64,000 nucleotides of DNA from Paraburkholderia sejongensis (GTDB taxonomy: Bacteria; Pseudomonadota; Gammaproteobacteria; Burkholderiales; Burkholderiaceae). Location: contig NZ_JAJITD010000015.1 of the NCBI RefSeq assembly GCF_020880815.1, positions 1 to 64,000 of the forward strand, in the 5' to 3' direction. The translations under genes and the position numbers were made by a program. The notes beneath the pieces are model-generated. The model worked only from the letters and a program-made list of their open reading frames with translations. It had not been told where the DNA came from and did not search any database. This document shows, piece by piece, positions 1-8,704 of the stretch; positions within the stretch are counted from its first letter, which is position 1; each line of letters starts with the position of its first letter.

Positions 1-21
1 GGCGTGGTCTCGCCACTGGGC

Positions 22-312
22 TCAGATGTCGTCGTCCCGAATCGACGACGGGTGACGACACAGAGGTGTCACCGAAATCTTCATGTACGGAAACAGAGGC
101 AGGCCGACCAGGATGTCGTGCAGCTCGGCGTTGCTCTCCACATCGAAGATGCTGTAGTTCGCGTATTCGCCGGCCAGACGCCAGATATGGCGCCACTTGC
201 CGCTACGCTGCAGGTCCTGCGAGTAAGCCTTCTCGCGGGTCTTGATGTCGTTGGCGATGTCCGCCGGCATGTCGACCGGCAGGTTGACGTCCATTCGTAC
301 GTGGAAAAGCAT
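22..312 (-). CDS. catC: Muconolactone delta-isomerase
   Basis: Cytoplasmic isomerase that converts muconolactone to beta-ketoadipate enol-lactone in the catechol branch of the beta-ketoadipate pathway. The 96-residue protein has the compact size and composition of CatC, starting MLFHVRMDVNLP and carrying the family stretch SGKWRHIWRLAGEYANYSIF. GAGGAG stands about 9 bases before the ATG and fixes the start. It lies 49 bp downstream of catB on the same strand and is surely co-transcribed with it, opposite to catR. The expected third gene, catechol 1,2-dioxygenase (catA), is not between catB and catC; it may lie beyond the left edge. Identification is by recognition of the whole family sequence, with little doubt. 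Confidence 0.95.
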   Translation of the reverse strand: MLFHVRMDVNLPVDMPADIANDIKTREKAYSQDLQRSGKWRHIWRLAGEYANYSIFDVESNAELHDILVGLPLFPYMKISVTPLCRHPSSIRDDDI

Positions 313-361
313 GGTCAGCGTCTCCTCAATCAGGAGGTGTTAATTGGCGGGCGGGTGGGCG

Positions 362-1504
362 TCACTTCGTGACTTTCATCAGCCCATCGCGAGTGAAGCG
401 CTTGACCTTCGCTTCATCCAGTTCGATGCCAAGACCCGGGCCGTTCGGCACGGTCAGTTCGAAGTCGCTGTAGTCCAGCGGCCGGGTCAGAATTTCTTCG
501 GTGATCAGCAGCGGGCCGAACAGTTCGGTGCCCCATTGCAGGTTCGCGAAACTCGCGAACAGATGTGCGGACGCAACCGTGCTGAACGCGCCTTCGAGCA
601 TCGTGCCGCCGTACAGTTCGATGCCGGCGGCATCGGCGATCGCGGCCACGCGTTGCGCGGCGAACAGGCCGCCGCTCTGCTCAATCTTGATGGCGAACAC
701 GTCGGCGCCGCCGTTCTTTGCGATTTCGAATGCGCTGTCCGGGCCTTGCAGGACTTCGTCGGCCATCAGCGCGACCGGGAAGCGGCGCATCAGGCGCGCG
801 AGCGCGGCAGCCGATGCAACCGGCTGCTCGACCAGATCGCAGCCCGCGTCGGCCAGTGCCGGAATCGCCCACGCGGCCTGGGTTTCGCTCCACGCCATGT
901 TGACGTCGACACGCACCGCCGCGCGCTCGCCGACCGCTTTCTTGATCTCGGCGACGTGTTTGATATCGGTTTTGAGTTCCTTCGCGCCGATCTTCAGCTT
1001 GAAGACGTTGTGGCGGCGCACTTCGAGCATGTGCTCGGCTTCGGCGATGTCCTTCGCGGTATCGCCCGAGGCGAGCGTCCACGCGACCGGCAGACGTTCA
1101 CGGCGGCGCCCGCCCAGCAGTTCGCTCACCGGCACGCCCAGGCGCTTGCCGTGCGCGTCGAGCAGCGCGGTTTCGAGCGCGCTCTTCGAGAAATGATTGA
1201 CCTTGACCAGCTTGCCCAGGTGCGCCATCAGCGCCTGGATGCGCGTTGCGTCCTTGCCGATCATCGCCGGCGCGAAGTACGCGTCGATCGCGAGTTTCAT
1301 CGCTTCCGGGCTTTCCGGGCCGTACGCCATTCCGGCGATCGTCGTGCCTTCGCCGATGCCGACCACGCCATCGCTGCAATAGACCTTCACCAGCATCAGC
1401 GTCTGCCCGTACATCGTGGCGACCGACAGTTTGTGAGGGCGGATCGTCGGCAGATCGACGAGGCTCGTTTCGATGCGTTCGATGGTCGGGTGGGTCATCG
1501 CCAA
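362..1504 (-). CDS. catB: Muconate cycloisomerase
   Basis: Lactonises cis,cis-muconate to muconolactone using a divalent metal. At 380 residues it has normal length for the enolase-superfamily muconate cycloisomerases. An N-terminal capping domain comes first, then the barrel with the KLK dyad (Lys169 and Lys171) that holds the catalytic base, followed by the metal-ligand motifs RVDVN, LVEQPV and ADEVL. AGGA lies 8 bases before the ATG. It is the first gene of the catBC unit, divergent from catR across a 188-bp control region. Family members differ in preference for chlorinated muconates and this cannot be read here; the linkage with catC and catR favours the normal, non-chlorinated pathway. 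Confidence 0.95.
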   Translation of the reverse strand: MAMTHPTIERIETSLVDLPTIRPHKLSVATMYGQTLMLVKVYCSDGVVGIGEGTTIAGMAYGPESPEAMKLAIDAYFAPAMIGKDATRIQALMAHLGKLVKVNHFSKSALETALLDAHGKRLGVPVSELLGGRRRERLPVAWTLASGDTAKDIAEAEHMLEVRRHNVFKLKIGAKELKTDIKHVAEIKKAVGERAAVRVDVNMAWSETQAAWAIPALADAGCDLVEQPVASAAALARLMRRFPVALMADEVLQGPDSAFEIAKNGGADVFAIKIEQSGGLFAAQRVAAIADAAGIELYGGTMLEGAFSTVASAHLFASFANLQWGTELFGPLLITEEILTRPLDYSDFELTVPNGPGLGIELDEAKVKRFTRDGLMKVTK

Positions 1505-1582
1505 TCCTGCAGAATGAACTATGTTGCATGGATTTATACCTGCCAGCTTTTCTAGCGTCCAATACTTTTTGGATCGTCTTCA

Positions 1583-1597
1583 ATACCTATAAAATAT
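1583..1597. promoter_or_regulatory. Candidate CatR operator
   Basis: Within the 188-bp divergent catB-catR spacer the sequence ATAC-N7-ATAT appears, one base away from the ATAC-N7-GTAT consensus known for CatR, CatM and BenM. This is the kind of LysR site that normally binds cis,cis-muconate-loaded activator. A second GGTATTG half-site lies near 1652. Seen by eye only; the assignment is inference. Confidence 0.4.
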
Positions 1598-1692
1598 CGA
1601 ATCTGCGCGAAGCCCGAGTTTATTCGGGATATCGCATCGCAACATATGAAGTAGGTATTGAAAACCCTGATTACCAATCGGAGACAGAAACC

Positions 1693-2628
1693 ATGGATAT
1701 CCGCCAGCTCAGGTACTTCGTCACGGTCGCACGTGAAAAAAACTTCACACGCGCCGCCGAGCTGCTGAACATCGCGCAACCGCCCCTCAGCCGGCAAATT
1801 CAGTTGCTCGAGGAGGAGATCGGCGTCGCGCTGCTGATTCGCCACACCCGCCCGGTCCGGATGACCGACGCCGGCCGTCTGCTTTACGAACAGGCGATGC
1901 AGGTGCTCGGGCGCGTCGAACAGATGAAAGCCGCCGCCCGCCATGTCGGCCTGCATCAACGCAGCGTGCTGTCGATCGGCTTCGTCGGCTCCGTGCTGTA
2001 CGCCGGCTTGCCGACGCTGCTGCGCAAGCTGCGCCAGAACGCGCCGGAGCTGGATATCCAGATGGTCGAGCTGATGTCGATGCAGCAGATCGACGCGCTC
2101 AAGGAAGGCCGCATCGACATCGGCTTCGGCCGCGTGCATCACAACGATCCGAACGTCGCCGGCATCGTGCTGCGCGAAGAGCGCCTCGCCGTCGTGGTGC
2201 CGATCCGCTCACCGATGGCCCAGCACGCGGGCCCGCTGCCGATGGCCGAACTGGCCGGCCAGACGCTGATCGTTTATCCGAAAGAGCCGCGTCCCGGCTT
2301 CGCCGACCAGGTATTGAACGTGTTGCACGGTCATGGCGTGCAGGTCGGCGAAGTGCTGGAAGTGCGCGAAATCCAGAGCGCGCTGGGTCTCGTCGCCGCC
2401 GAGTTCGGCGTCTGCGTGGTGCCGGCTTCCGCGCGGCAGGTGCGCCAGGATGTGCATTACCGCCTGCTCGACAGCGACCGCGCGACCTCGCCGGTGATCT
2501 TCAATCATCGCGTCAACGACAATTCGATCTACATCGACCTGGTCAGACGCCTGATCGACGAGATGTACGCGGAACGCCCTTCCTGGCTGGAGACGGATGA
2601 CCTGAGCAAGCCGGCGCATCGCGATTGA
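1693..2628 (+). CDS. catR: LysR-type activator of the catechol branch (CatR)
   Basis: Transcriptional regulator expected to activate catBC in response to cis,cis-muconate. The 311-residue protein starts MDIRQLRYFVTVAREKNFT, the standard winged-helix start of CatR/BenM-type LysR proteins (HTH about residues 18-37, ending PPLSRQIQLLEEE), followed by the two-lobed effector-binding domain. The reading frame stays open far upstream, but GGAG at 1680-1683 and the homology start at 1693 decide the start; the upstream part is the opposite strand of catB. It is divergent from catB. It ends 32 bp before the stop of the convergent porin gene, with a GC-rich hairpin between them. Confidence 0.9.
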   Translation: MDIRQLRYFVTVAREKNFTRAAELLNIAQPPLSRQIQLLEEEIGVALLIRHTRPVRMTDAGRLLYEQAMQVLGRVEQMKAAARHVGLHQRSVLSIGFVGSVLYAGLPTLLRKLRQNAPELDIQMVELMSMQQIDALKEGRIDIGFGRVHHNDPNVAGIVLREERLAVVVPIRSPMAQHAGPLPMAELAGQTLIVYPKEPRPGFADQVLNVLHGHGVQVGEVLEVREIQSALGLVAAEFGVCVVPASARQVRQDVHYRLLDSDRATSPVIFNHRVNDNSIYIDLVRRLIDEMYAERPSWLETDDLSKPAHRD

Positions 2629-2652
2629 GCGGGCCCCGGTAGCGCGGCCCGC
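2629..2652. terminator. GC hairpin between convergent catR and porin genes
   Basis: Seven-base arms GCGGGCC and GGCCCGC around a 10-base loop lie in the short gap between convergent stops. There is no T-tract on either strand, so factor-independent termination is uncertain. Confidence 0.35.
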
Positions 2653-2660
2653 GAGCCGGC

Positions 2661-3830
2661 TCAGAAACTGTGCCGCAGGCCCGCCGCCATGCCGAGCTGG
2701 GAAGCGCCTTTCGCGGGCGTCGTGCCGCCGCCACCGGTGCTGAGCGTGTAAGCGGCCTGCGCGCTGTTGGCCAGATACGCGCCCTGCAGATAAACCGCCG
2801 TGCGCGCGCTCAGCAGATAGGTGCTGCGCAGCGTGCCCATCGTGGCGCGGGTGTTGTGGCGCGCATTCACCACGCGAAAGACCTGGCCGTCGACGATCAA
2901 AGACGACGTGACCGGATACGACGCGCCCAGATAAAACAGATCGGCGTACACGTTCGCGATTGCCGGCGAATCGGGCCTCACGCGGCGCCCGGCCCAGCCG
3001 CCGCCGACTTTGAGGCCGTAGAGCTTGGCCCAGCCGTTCAACTGCATGCGGATATCCTTGTCGGCCGCGTTGGTCAGCGGGACCGGCTCGATTCCATCGA
3101 AGAAGTTGGCCGCCGCGCTGCCGCCACCGCGTTGCTCGTCGTAGGCCGCCGCCACGCCAAAGTTGCTGGCGTCGTACTTCAGCAGCGCCGACCACTGCCG
3201 GCATTGCGTTGGCGAGCCCGCGACCTCGCCAGCGCCTTGGCCCGCGACCTGGCCAGCGACCTGGCCAGGACAGGGGCCTTGCCGCGGCGTAGTGCCGTGC
3301 GCCGAATTCTCGCGGCCGAACGAGTAGGTCGCCCCGAGCGTGAGTCCATTGAAAGTGCCCTTGTACGCGATTGCGTTGTCGCTTCTGGCATTCGCGTAAG
3401 CGGGGTCGAGCGCGCCGGAGCCGAAGATGTCGGGGCCGAGAATATCGGAATCCTTATTGGCCCACGAGGTCATCGTGTACTGCCGCCCGAAGCTCAGTTG
3501 TCCGTATGGACTGGAAAGGCCGACCCATGCCTGGCGGCCGAACAGCCGGTGCGCGAGGCCCAGTTCGCCGTCGCGCGCGTTGAAGCCGCTTTCGAGCGTA
3601 AACACCGCCTGCAGATTGCCGCCCAGGTCCTCCGAGCCGCGCAGGCCCCAGCGCGACGGCAGTTCGCCGGTGATCGCCGGCATCCGCACGAGCTTGTCGC
3701 CGGCGGGATTGGCGTTCGATACATATTCGATGCCGTTGTCGATGATGCCGAACAACGTGATGCTGGTTTTAGCGTACGCCGACACGCTCAATGCGCAACA
3801 CCCCGCGGCCACCCAATGCTGCAGTTTCAT
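2661..3830 (-). CDS. General porin (OmpC/Porin_4 family)
   Basis: Outer-membrane trimeric beta-barrel channel for small hydrophilic or aromatic solutes. The signal peptide is about residues 1-20, with cleavage after SAYA. The mature start KTSITLFGIIDNGIEYVSN and the C-terminal GLRHSF, with the terminal Phe needed for BAM recognition, are typical of Burkholderiaceae porins; 389 residues is full length. One extracellular loop carries a low-complexity insert of four GxxA units between two cysteines (CPG...TQC). It is encoded by 12-nt tandem repeats and is unlike the rest of the gene. Its position between catR and boxR suggests a role in aromatic uptake, but substrate cannot be read from sequence. 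Confidence 0.9.
   Translation of the reverse strand: MKLQHWVAAGCCALSVSAYAKTSITLFGIIDNGIEYVSNANPAGDKLVRMPAITGELPSRWGLRGSEDLGGNLQAVFTLESGFNARDGELGLAHRLFGRQAWVGLSSPYGQLSFGRQYTMTSWANKDSDILGPDIFGSGALDPAYANARSDNAIAYKGTFNGLTLGATYSFGRENSAHGTTPRQGPCPGQVAGQVAGQGAGEVAGSPTQCRQWSALLKYDASNFGVAAAYDEQRGGGSAAANFFDGIEPVPLTNAADKDIRMQLNGWAKLYGLKVGGGWAGRRVRPDSPAIANVYADLFYLGASYPVTSSLIVDGQVFRVVNARHNTRATMGTLRSTYLLSARTAVYLQGAYLANSAQAAYTLSTGGGGTTPAKGASQLGMAAGLRHSF
3217..3266. repeat. 12-nt tandem repeat inside the porin gene
   Basis: About four imperfect 12-nt units on the coding strand encode GQVA, GQVA, GQGA and GEVA. The unit length is a multiple of three, so gain or loss of copies would keep the frame and change the length of one predicted surface loop. 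Confidence 0.85.
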
Positions 3831-4046
3831 TTGTCACCTCCGTTGTTTTTGTGCGTTCCTGCCGGTACAGATGCCGGCAAGTGCTGTCGCCGAGTCTTCG
3901 CCCGGTCAACCTTTCGACTTGTAATAATAAACGGAGTGTGCAGTAATGTGCGCTTTTTTGCTATTCTGACAAGATTTTCATGAAGTTTTGTTCATATTCG
4001 CCGTTTATTTTGCCGCGCAGGACTCACCCCGGCGACGGCGACGGAC

Positions 4047-4073
4047 GAAAAAAACCGACGCGAGCGTCGGTTT
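4047..4073 (-). terminator. Rho-independent terminator of boxR
   Basis: Read on the minus strand, ten-base arms AAACCGACGC and GCGTCGGTTT with a 2-base loop are followed directly by further Ts. It lies about 40 bp after the boxR stop. Confidence 0.85.
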
Positions 4074-4110
4074 CCGAAGATGAGGGCGAAAGCGCGGTGG
4101 AGCTCGCCTG

Positions 4111-5058
4111 CTAACTCTGCGGCGCCTCCGCACCGAGATGCGCGGCGATCCGGTCGCGCAGTTGCAGATATGCGTCGGCGAGGGTCTTGTCGCTGGTGTC
4201 GAAACTCATATCGGCGCGGCCATAGAGTTCGCCCCGCCCGGCCAGAATTCGTTTGAGATCGTCCATTGCCTCGCGATTGCCGGACATCGGCCGCATGTCG
4301 CCTTGCGCGATCACGCGGCGCATATGCTCCTCAGGCGTCGCGCGCAGCCAGACCGTAAAGCAGTGGCCGAGCAGCGTATTGAAGGTCGCCGACTCCGACA
4401 CCAGACCGCCGGGCGATGCGATCACCACGCTCGGATGCTCGGCGATCACCGCCTCCAGCGCACGCTGTTCGTAGCGCCGGTACGCGCTCGCGCCATACAG
4501 CGAATGAATTTCGGACGGCGGGCAGCCGGCCAGTTGCTCGATGATTTTCGTCAGTTCGACGAACGGCTTCTTCAACTCCTGCGCGAGCATCTTGCCCAAC
4601 GTCGACTTTCCGGCGCCGCGCAAACCGATCAACGCGACGCGGTCGTTGCGGTGCGGATCGGCCGGCGTCTGCTCGAACAGATCGGCGAGGGCCGAGCGCG
4701 CGCGGCGCAACGCCGACTGGTCGCGCCCTTGCAGAAGCTCGCGAATGAACAGCCATTCGGCGGACAACGTCGTCACGTCGCCGATCACTTCCGCGAGCGA
4801 GCAGTTCAACGACGCCGCCAGTTGCCGCAGCACCTGGATCGACGGGTTGCCGGCGCCCGACTCCAGCGTGGCCAGGTGCCGCTCGGACAGACCCGTTTCG
4901 ACCGCCAGCGCCTTGCGCGTCATCCCGCGCCGCGCGCGCAGCAGCCGCACGCGATCGCCCATCGCCGCCAGAAAGGGGTCGCGCGCGCCGCGCGGCGCGT
5001 CGGCCCCGGGTTCATCGCCAGAGGGAATTTCACTGTCCGTGGAGTCTGTCCGCTTCAT
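4111..5058 (-). CDS. boxR: BoxR/BzdR-type regulator (HTH plus shikimate-kinase-like domain)
   Basis: Repressor of benzoate degradation through benzoyl-CoA. Two domains are visible in its 315 residues: an XRE-type HTH (about 30-92, around MTRKALAVETGLSERHLATL) and a shikimate-kinase fold with the P-loop GLRGAGKST (Lys151). This is exactly the BoxR/BzdR architecture, in which the kinase-like domain senses benzoyl-CoA. Alternative GTG start at 5088 would add ten residues; neither start has a strong ribosome site. It follows the transporter operon on the same strand after a 172-bp gap with its own TGCA sites and ends in a strong terminator. No boxABC or benzoate-CoA ligase gene is in the window, so its main targets must lie elsewhere or be the neighbouring transporter. 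Confidence 0.88.
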   Translation of the reverse strand: MKRTDSTDSEIPSGDEPGADAPRGARDPFLAAMGDRVRLLRARRGMTRKALAVETGLSERHLATLESGAGNPSIQVLRQLAASLNCSLAEVIGDVTTLSAEWLFIRELLQGRDQSALRRARSALADLFEQTPADPHRNDRVALIGLRGAGKSTLGKMLAQELKKPFVELTKIIEQLAGCPPSEIHSLYGASAYRRYEQRALEAVIAEHPSVVIASPGGLVSESATFNTLLGHCFTVWLRATPEEHMRRVIAQGDMRPMSGNREAMDDLKRILAGRGELYGRADMSFDTSDKTLADAYLQLRDRIAAHLGAEAPQS

Positions 5059-5073
5059 CTTCCAAGCCTGTTT

Positions 5074-5106
5074 TGCATATATCAGCACTATAATGCTTGA
5101 AATGCA
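5074..5106. promoter_or_regulatory. Candidate BoxR autoregulatory site
   Basis: TGCA occurs at 5074-5077 and again at 5103-5106, with GCAC and TGC half-sites between them, immediately upstream of the boxR start. BzdR and BoxR are known to bind TGCA-containing repeats; that this is the operator is inference. Confidence 0.4.
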
Positions 5107-5230
5107 TCTGGCAAGTGGTCAAATTTCACGAAACCCGTCATATATCGCAAGTTTTCGCGCAATTGGATGCCGCGGCGTGGCAAGCATGAGACAGCTGGGA
5201 AATCAGTAAAGCAGCTGGCGGAGCGCGGAA

Positions 5231-5968
5231 TCACACCCCTAGGTAGCGCTGCAATAAAGCGCCGTCGGCGGCAATCTCGGCGGCCGGCGCACTCGCGACC
5301 GCACATCCCTTCTCCAGAATCAGCGCGCGGTCGGCCTGCTCCAGTACCGCCCGATAATTCCGGTCGACGATCACCGTCGCGATCCCATTGGCCCGGATCA
5401 CCGAGATCACGTTCCAGATCTCCTGCACGATCTTCGGCGCAAGGCCTTCGGTCGCTTCATCGAGAATCACGCACAGCGGGTTGGTGATCAGCGCGCGGCC
5501 GATCGCGAGCATCTGCTGTTCGCCGCCCGACAGTTGTGCGCCGCCATTGGCGAGCCGCTCCTGCAGACGCGGAAACGTCTCCAGCACCCGTTCGAGCGTC
5601 CATTGCCGGCTGCCGTCGGCGCCGGGCCGTCCGGCCAGCAGCAGATTCTCCTTCACCGACAGATTGGGAAACACGCCGCGCCCCTCCGGGACATACGCGA
5701 CACCCATGCGGGCCACCACGTGCGGCCGCGCCGACGACACATCGATACCGTTGATGCGGATCTGCCCGCTGCGGGTTCTGATATGCCCGAGCAGGCTGCG
5801 GATCAGCGTGGACTTGCCCATCCCGTTTCTGCCCATCAGCGCGAGCGTTTCGCCTTCGCGCAGGCCCACGTCGACACCGCGCAGCGCATGGCTCGAGCCA
5901 TACCACGCGTTCACGCCGGTCGCCTGCAACAACAGCGGCGGCGTTGCAGATTGCGGCTCAGTGCGCAT
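5231..5968 (-). CDS. ABC transporter ATP-binding protein, LivF type
   Basis: One of two cytoplasmic ATPases of a hydrophobic amino acid uptake (HAAT) family importer. The 245 residues carry Walker A GRNGMGKST, signature LSGGEQQM and Walker B CVILDEATEG in proper order and normal spacing. The switch region reads IVDRN where many LivF proteins have LVEQN. It overlaps the upstream livG-like gene by 11 bp, indicating translational coupling, and is the last gene of the five-gene operon. HAAT importers next to boxR or other benzoate genes commonly carry aromatic acids rather than amino acids; that is the likely substrate class here by context only. Confidence 0.9.
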   Translation of the reverse strand: MRTEPQSATPPLLLQATGVNAWYGSSHALRGVDVGLREGETLALMGRNGMGKSTLIRSLLGHIRTRSGQIRINGIDVSSARPHVVARMGVAYVPEGRGVFPNLSVKENLLLAGRPGADGSRQWTLERVLETFPRLQERLANGGAQLSGGEQQMLAIGRALITNPLCVILDEATEGLAPKIVQEIWNVISVIRANGIATVIVDRNYRAVLEQADRALILEKGCAVASAPAAEIAADGALLQRYLGV

Positions 5969-6755
5969 CCACGGCTCCCAGATAGGCGTGTTGTACCGCG
6001 CGGTCTTCCTTGACGGCCGCGGCCGTATCGGAAGCGATCACCGCGCCGTCGACCATCACGGTGACCCGGTCGGAGATCGCGAACACCGCATCCATGTCGT
6101 GCTCGACCAGCAAAATCGCGTGGGTCGGACGCAACTCGTTCAGCAGATCGAGCACGCGCGAGGTTTCCTCCGGACCCATGCCGGCCAGCGGTTCGTCGAG
6201 CAGCAGCACGTCGGGGCGGCCGGCGAGACACATCGCGATTTCGAGCTGACGCTTTTGCCCATGAGACAGCGTGCCCGCGAGCCGCTGCGCGTATTGCGTC
6301 AAGCCGGTGCGTTCGAGCGCTTCGCTCGCACGCTCGTTGCTGACCGCGCACCGGCTCGCGGCTTCATGCACCCGCCATGCGCGCGGTTCATGCGCCTGGG
6401 CCGCGAGCCGGCAGTTTTCCCGGACCGTCAGCGGCGCAAACACGTTGTTGCGCTGATAGGTGCGGCCGATCCCGGCACACGCTCTGCGCCGTTGCGGCCA
6501 GTTGCCGACCGACTGTCCGTGCAGCTTCACGTCACCCGAGGTGGGCGTCAATTCTCCGCACAGCAGGTTGATCAGCGTGGATTTCCCCGCGCCGTTGGTG
6601 CCGATCACGCTATGGACCGTGCCCATGTCGACGCTGACGGACACGTCTCGCACCGCCACGAGGCCGCCGAAACGCTTCGTCAACCCAACGGCCTGCAGAC
6701 CGTCGCGACGCTCGCCGGCAGCGGCGCTGCTGCTGCTGTTTTTATCTTCACTCAC
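5958..6755 (-). CDS. ABC transporter ATP-binding protein, LivG type
   Basis: Second ATPase of the HAAT importer, 265 residues. Walker A GTNGAGKST, signature LSHGQKRQLE and Walker B VLLLDEPLAGM are present. The start is a GTG that overlaps the stop of the upstream permease gene (GTGA), which fixes it and shows coupling. The first 20 residues form a polar Ser-rich leader (SEDKNSSSSAAAG). It lies between the LivM-type permease and LivF-type ATPase genes. Longer upstream readings overlap the permease gene heavily and are not needed. Confidence 0.9.
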   Translation of the reverse strand: MSEDKNSSSSAAAGERRDGLQAVGLTKRFGGLVAVRDVSVSVDMGTVHSVIGTNGAGKSTLINLLCGELTPTSGDVKLHGQSVGNWPQRRRACAGIGRTYQRNNVFAPLTVRENCRLAAQAHEPRAWRVHEAASRCAVSNERASEALERTGLTQYAQRLAGTLSHGQKRQLEIAMCLAGRPDVLLLDEPLAGMGPEETSRVLDLLNELRPTHAILLVEHDMDAVFAISDRVTVMVDGAVIASDTAAAVKEDRAVQHAYLGAVDAH

Positions 6756-7819
6756 GCGGCACTCTCCTCGTCCGGTCCCACCCCCTCGTTCGACCCGCCG
6801 CGAGCGGCGCGGCCGCGCTCGAAGCGCGCACACAGCGTGGCCGCGAAGCCCGAGATGCCGTGCGGCATGCCGGCGACGGCCACGATGATCAGAACTCCGA
6901 ATAACAGCTGCCAGTGTTTGGTCAGTTCCGCGAGCCAGTCGCTCAGCAGCACGAACGCCAGCGCGCCGGTGATCGCGCCGCCGAAACCGGAGCCGCCGAG
7001 AATCACCATCAGCAGGACATCGCCGGACTGGCGCCACGAGAACAGTTCGGGATTCACGTAGCCGTACTGGAACGCATAGAGTGAACCGGCAATGCCGGCC
7101 AGCGAACCGCCAATCGCAAAGCTCGCGAGTTTGTAGAAGAACACCGGATAGCCCGATGCGGTCATCCGCTGCTCGTTATGCTTGATGCCGGTCAGCGCGT
7201 GGCCGAAGCGCGAGCGCATCGTCAGCTGCAATAGCGCGACGGTTGCCACCAGCACCGCGAGCACGCACCAGTAGAAGTGGCCGGCATTGGCGGTGTCGAG
7301 CCACTTCCAGCCGAACACGCCGAGCACCGGCTTGAAGTAGATATAGCTGCCGTCGCTGCCGCCGAACCCCTTGCCGTCGTGCACGAGGTAATACAGCATC
7401 TGCGCGAACGCGAGCGTCACCATGATGAAATAGATGCCGCGCGTACGCAGAACCAGTGCGCCGATGATCAACGCGAGCAGCAGCGCCACCACCGCGGACA
7501 CCGCCAGCATCGCCAGCAGGTTCGCGGCGCCGGCCTCCGGCGCGAGCAGCGCGGTCGTATACGCGCCCGCGCCGAAGAACGCCGCGTGGCCGAGGCTGAC
7601 CATCCCCGTGCAGCCGACCAGCAACTGCAGGCTCAACGCGAAGATCGCCACGATCATCACCTTCGACAGCAGCTCGATCGTGTAACCGCCCCCGCTCAGC
7701 AGCGGCACGAGTGCCAGCGCGACAAGCACTGCCACGCAAGCGGGCCACCGCAAGCGCTGCGGCCACGAAGCGCCCGGCGCGCTGCCGTGCGGGCGCGTCG
7801 CGAGAAAAGTTTTTGCCAT
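6752..7819 (-). CDS. ABC transporter permease, LivM type
   Basis: Inner-membrane permease of the HAAT importer, 355 residues with about ten hydrophobic segments. The family core VGCTGMVSLGHAAFFGAGAY (about 85-104) is evident. The start ATG at 7819 lies 5 bp after the stop of the LivH-type gene. The frame stays open to 8449 but that extension lies opposite the LivH gene frame and is a shadow. The C-terminal tail is hydrophilic (FERGRAARGGSNEG). It pairs with the LivH-type subunit to form the channel. Confidence 0.9.
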   Translation of the reverse strand: MAKTFLATRPHGSAPGASWPQRLRWPACVAVLVALALVPLLSGGGYTIELLSKVMIVAIFALSLQLLVGCTGMVSLGHAAFFGAGAYTTALLAPEAGAANLLAMLAVSAVVALLLALIIGALVLRTRGIYFIMVTLAFAQMLYYLVHDGKGFGGSDGSYIYFKPVLGVFGWKWLDTANAGHFYWCVLAVLVATVALLQLTMRSRFGHALTGIKHNEQRMTASGYPVFFYKLASFAIGGSLAGIAGSLYAFQYGYVNPELFSWRQSGDVLLMVILGGSGFGGAITGALAFVLLSDWLAELTKHWQLLFGVLIIVAVAGMPHGISGFAATLCARFERGRAARGGSNEGVGPDEESAA

Positions 7820-7824
7820 CGTTG

Positions 7825-8691
7825 TTAGCCTCGCTTGAGCAAACCGGCCGGCCGCCATAGCAGGATCAGCGCCATCAGCAGATAGATCGCGAGGCCAGCG
7901 CCGTCCTGCCACAGCATCTTGCCGAACGTATCGACGAAGCCGACCAGCAGCGCGGCCACCAGCGCCCCCGCAACCGAACCGACGCCGCCGATCACGACGA
8001 CGAGGAAGCAGATGATCAGCATCTGACTGCCCATGCCCGGATACACGGTCGACACCGGCGCGAACAGCATCCCCGAAATCACCGCGAGGCCGAAGCCGAG
8101 CGAAAACACCACCCGGTACAACAGCGTGATGTTGATACCCAGCGACTGCGCCATCTCGCGGTTCGACGCGCCGGCGCGGATCGCCATGCCCACGCGCGTC
8201 TTGCGGATCAGCCAGTACAGAGCGGCCGCGAGCACAATGCAGGCGCCCGACACGAACAGCCGGTACACCGGATAAAGCATTCCGTTGCCGATCTCGATCG
8301 AGCCCGACAGAATCGCGGGCACCGGCACGCTGTGCACGTCGTCGCCGACCAGGATGCTGCGCAGTTCCTCGACGATCAGGATCAGGCCATAGGTCATCAG
8401 CACCTGCTGCAAATGGTCCCGCTCGTACAGGAAACTGAAGAACACCCATTCGAGCAGATAGCCGATCGCGAGCGACAGCACGACGCCCAGCAGCAAAGCG
8501 ACGAACAGATTGCCCGTCAACGAGGTCAGCGTGAAGGCGAAATATGCGCCGATCATGTAGAAGCTGCCGTGCGCGAGATTGATGATGCCCATGATCCCGA
8601 ACACGAGCGTCAATCCGCTGGCCACCAGAAACAGCAGCATGCCGTACTGCACGCTATTCAGGCACTGGACGAGGAACGTCGCGAAAGACAT
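7825..8691 (-). CDS. ABC transporter permease, LivH type
   Basis: Inner-membrane permease, 288 residues, with the LivH signature VFGIMGIINLAHGSFYMIGA near the N-terminus and about eight membrane segments. It ends RPAGLLKRG, a usual LivH tail. It lies 13 bp downstream of the substrate-binding protein gene and 5 bp upstream of the LivM-type gene. The tight spacing of all five genes marks one operon read from the promoter near 9.9-10.1 kb. Confidence 0.9.
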   Translation of the reverse strand: MSFATFLVQCLNSVQYGMLLFLVASGLTLVFGIMGIINLAHGSFYMIGAYFAFTLTSLTGNLFVALLLGVVLSLAIGYLLEWVFFSFLYERDHLQQVLMTYGLILIVEELRSILVGDDVHSVPVPAILSGSIEIGNGMLYPVYRLFVSGACIVLAAALYWLIRKTRVGMAIRAGASNREMAQSLGINITLLYRVVFSLGFGLAVISGMLFAPVSTVYPGMGSQMLIICFLVVVIGGVGSVAGALVAALLVGFVDTFGKMLWQDGAGLAIYLLMALILLWRPAGLLKRG

Positions 8692-8704
8692 GGCGCGGCC
8701 TTCG

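Noticed and set aside
681-1082. Arg-rich ORFs inside catB and similar ones across the window
   Set aside because: Shadows of real genes in other frames, with a typical Arg/Gly/Ala-rich composition of GC-rich DNA.
6752-8449. Long ORF extending the LivM-type gene upstream
   Set aside because: The extension lies over the LivH-type gene; the membrane start at 7819 and the 5-bp gap fit an operon.
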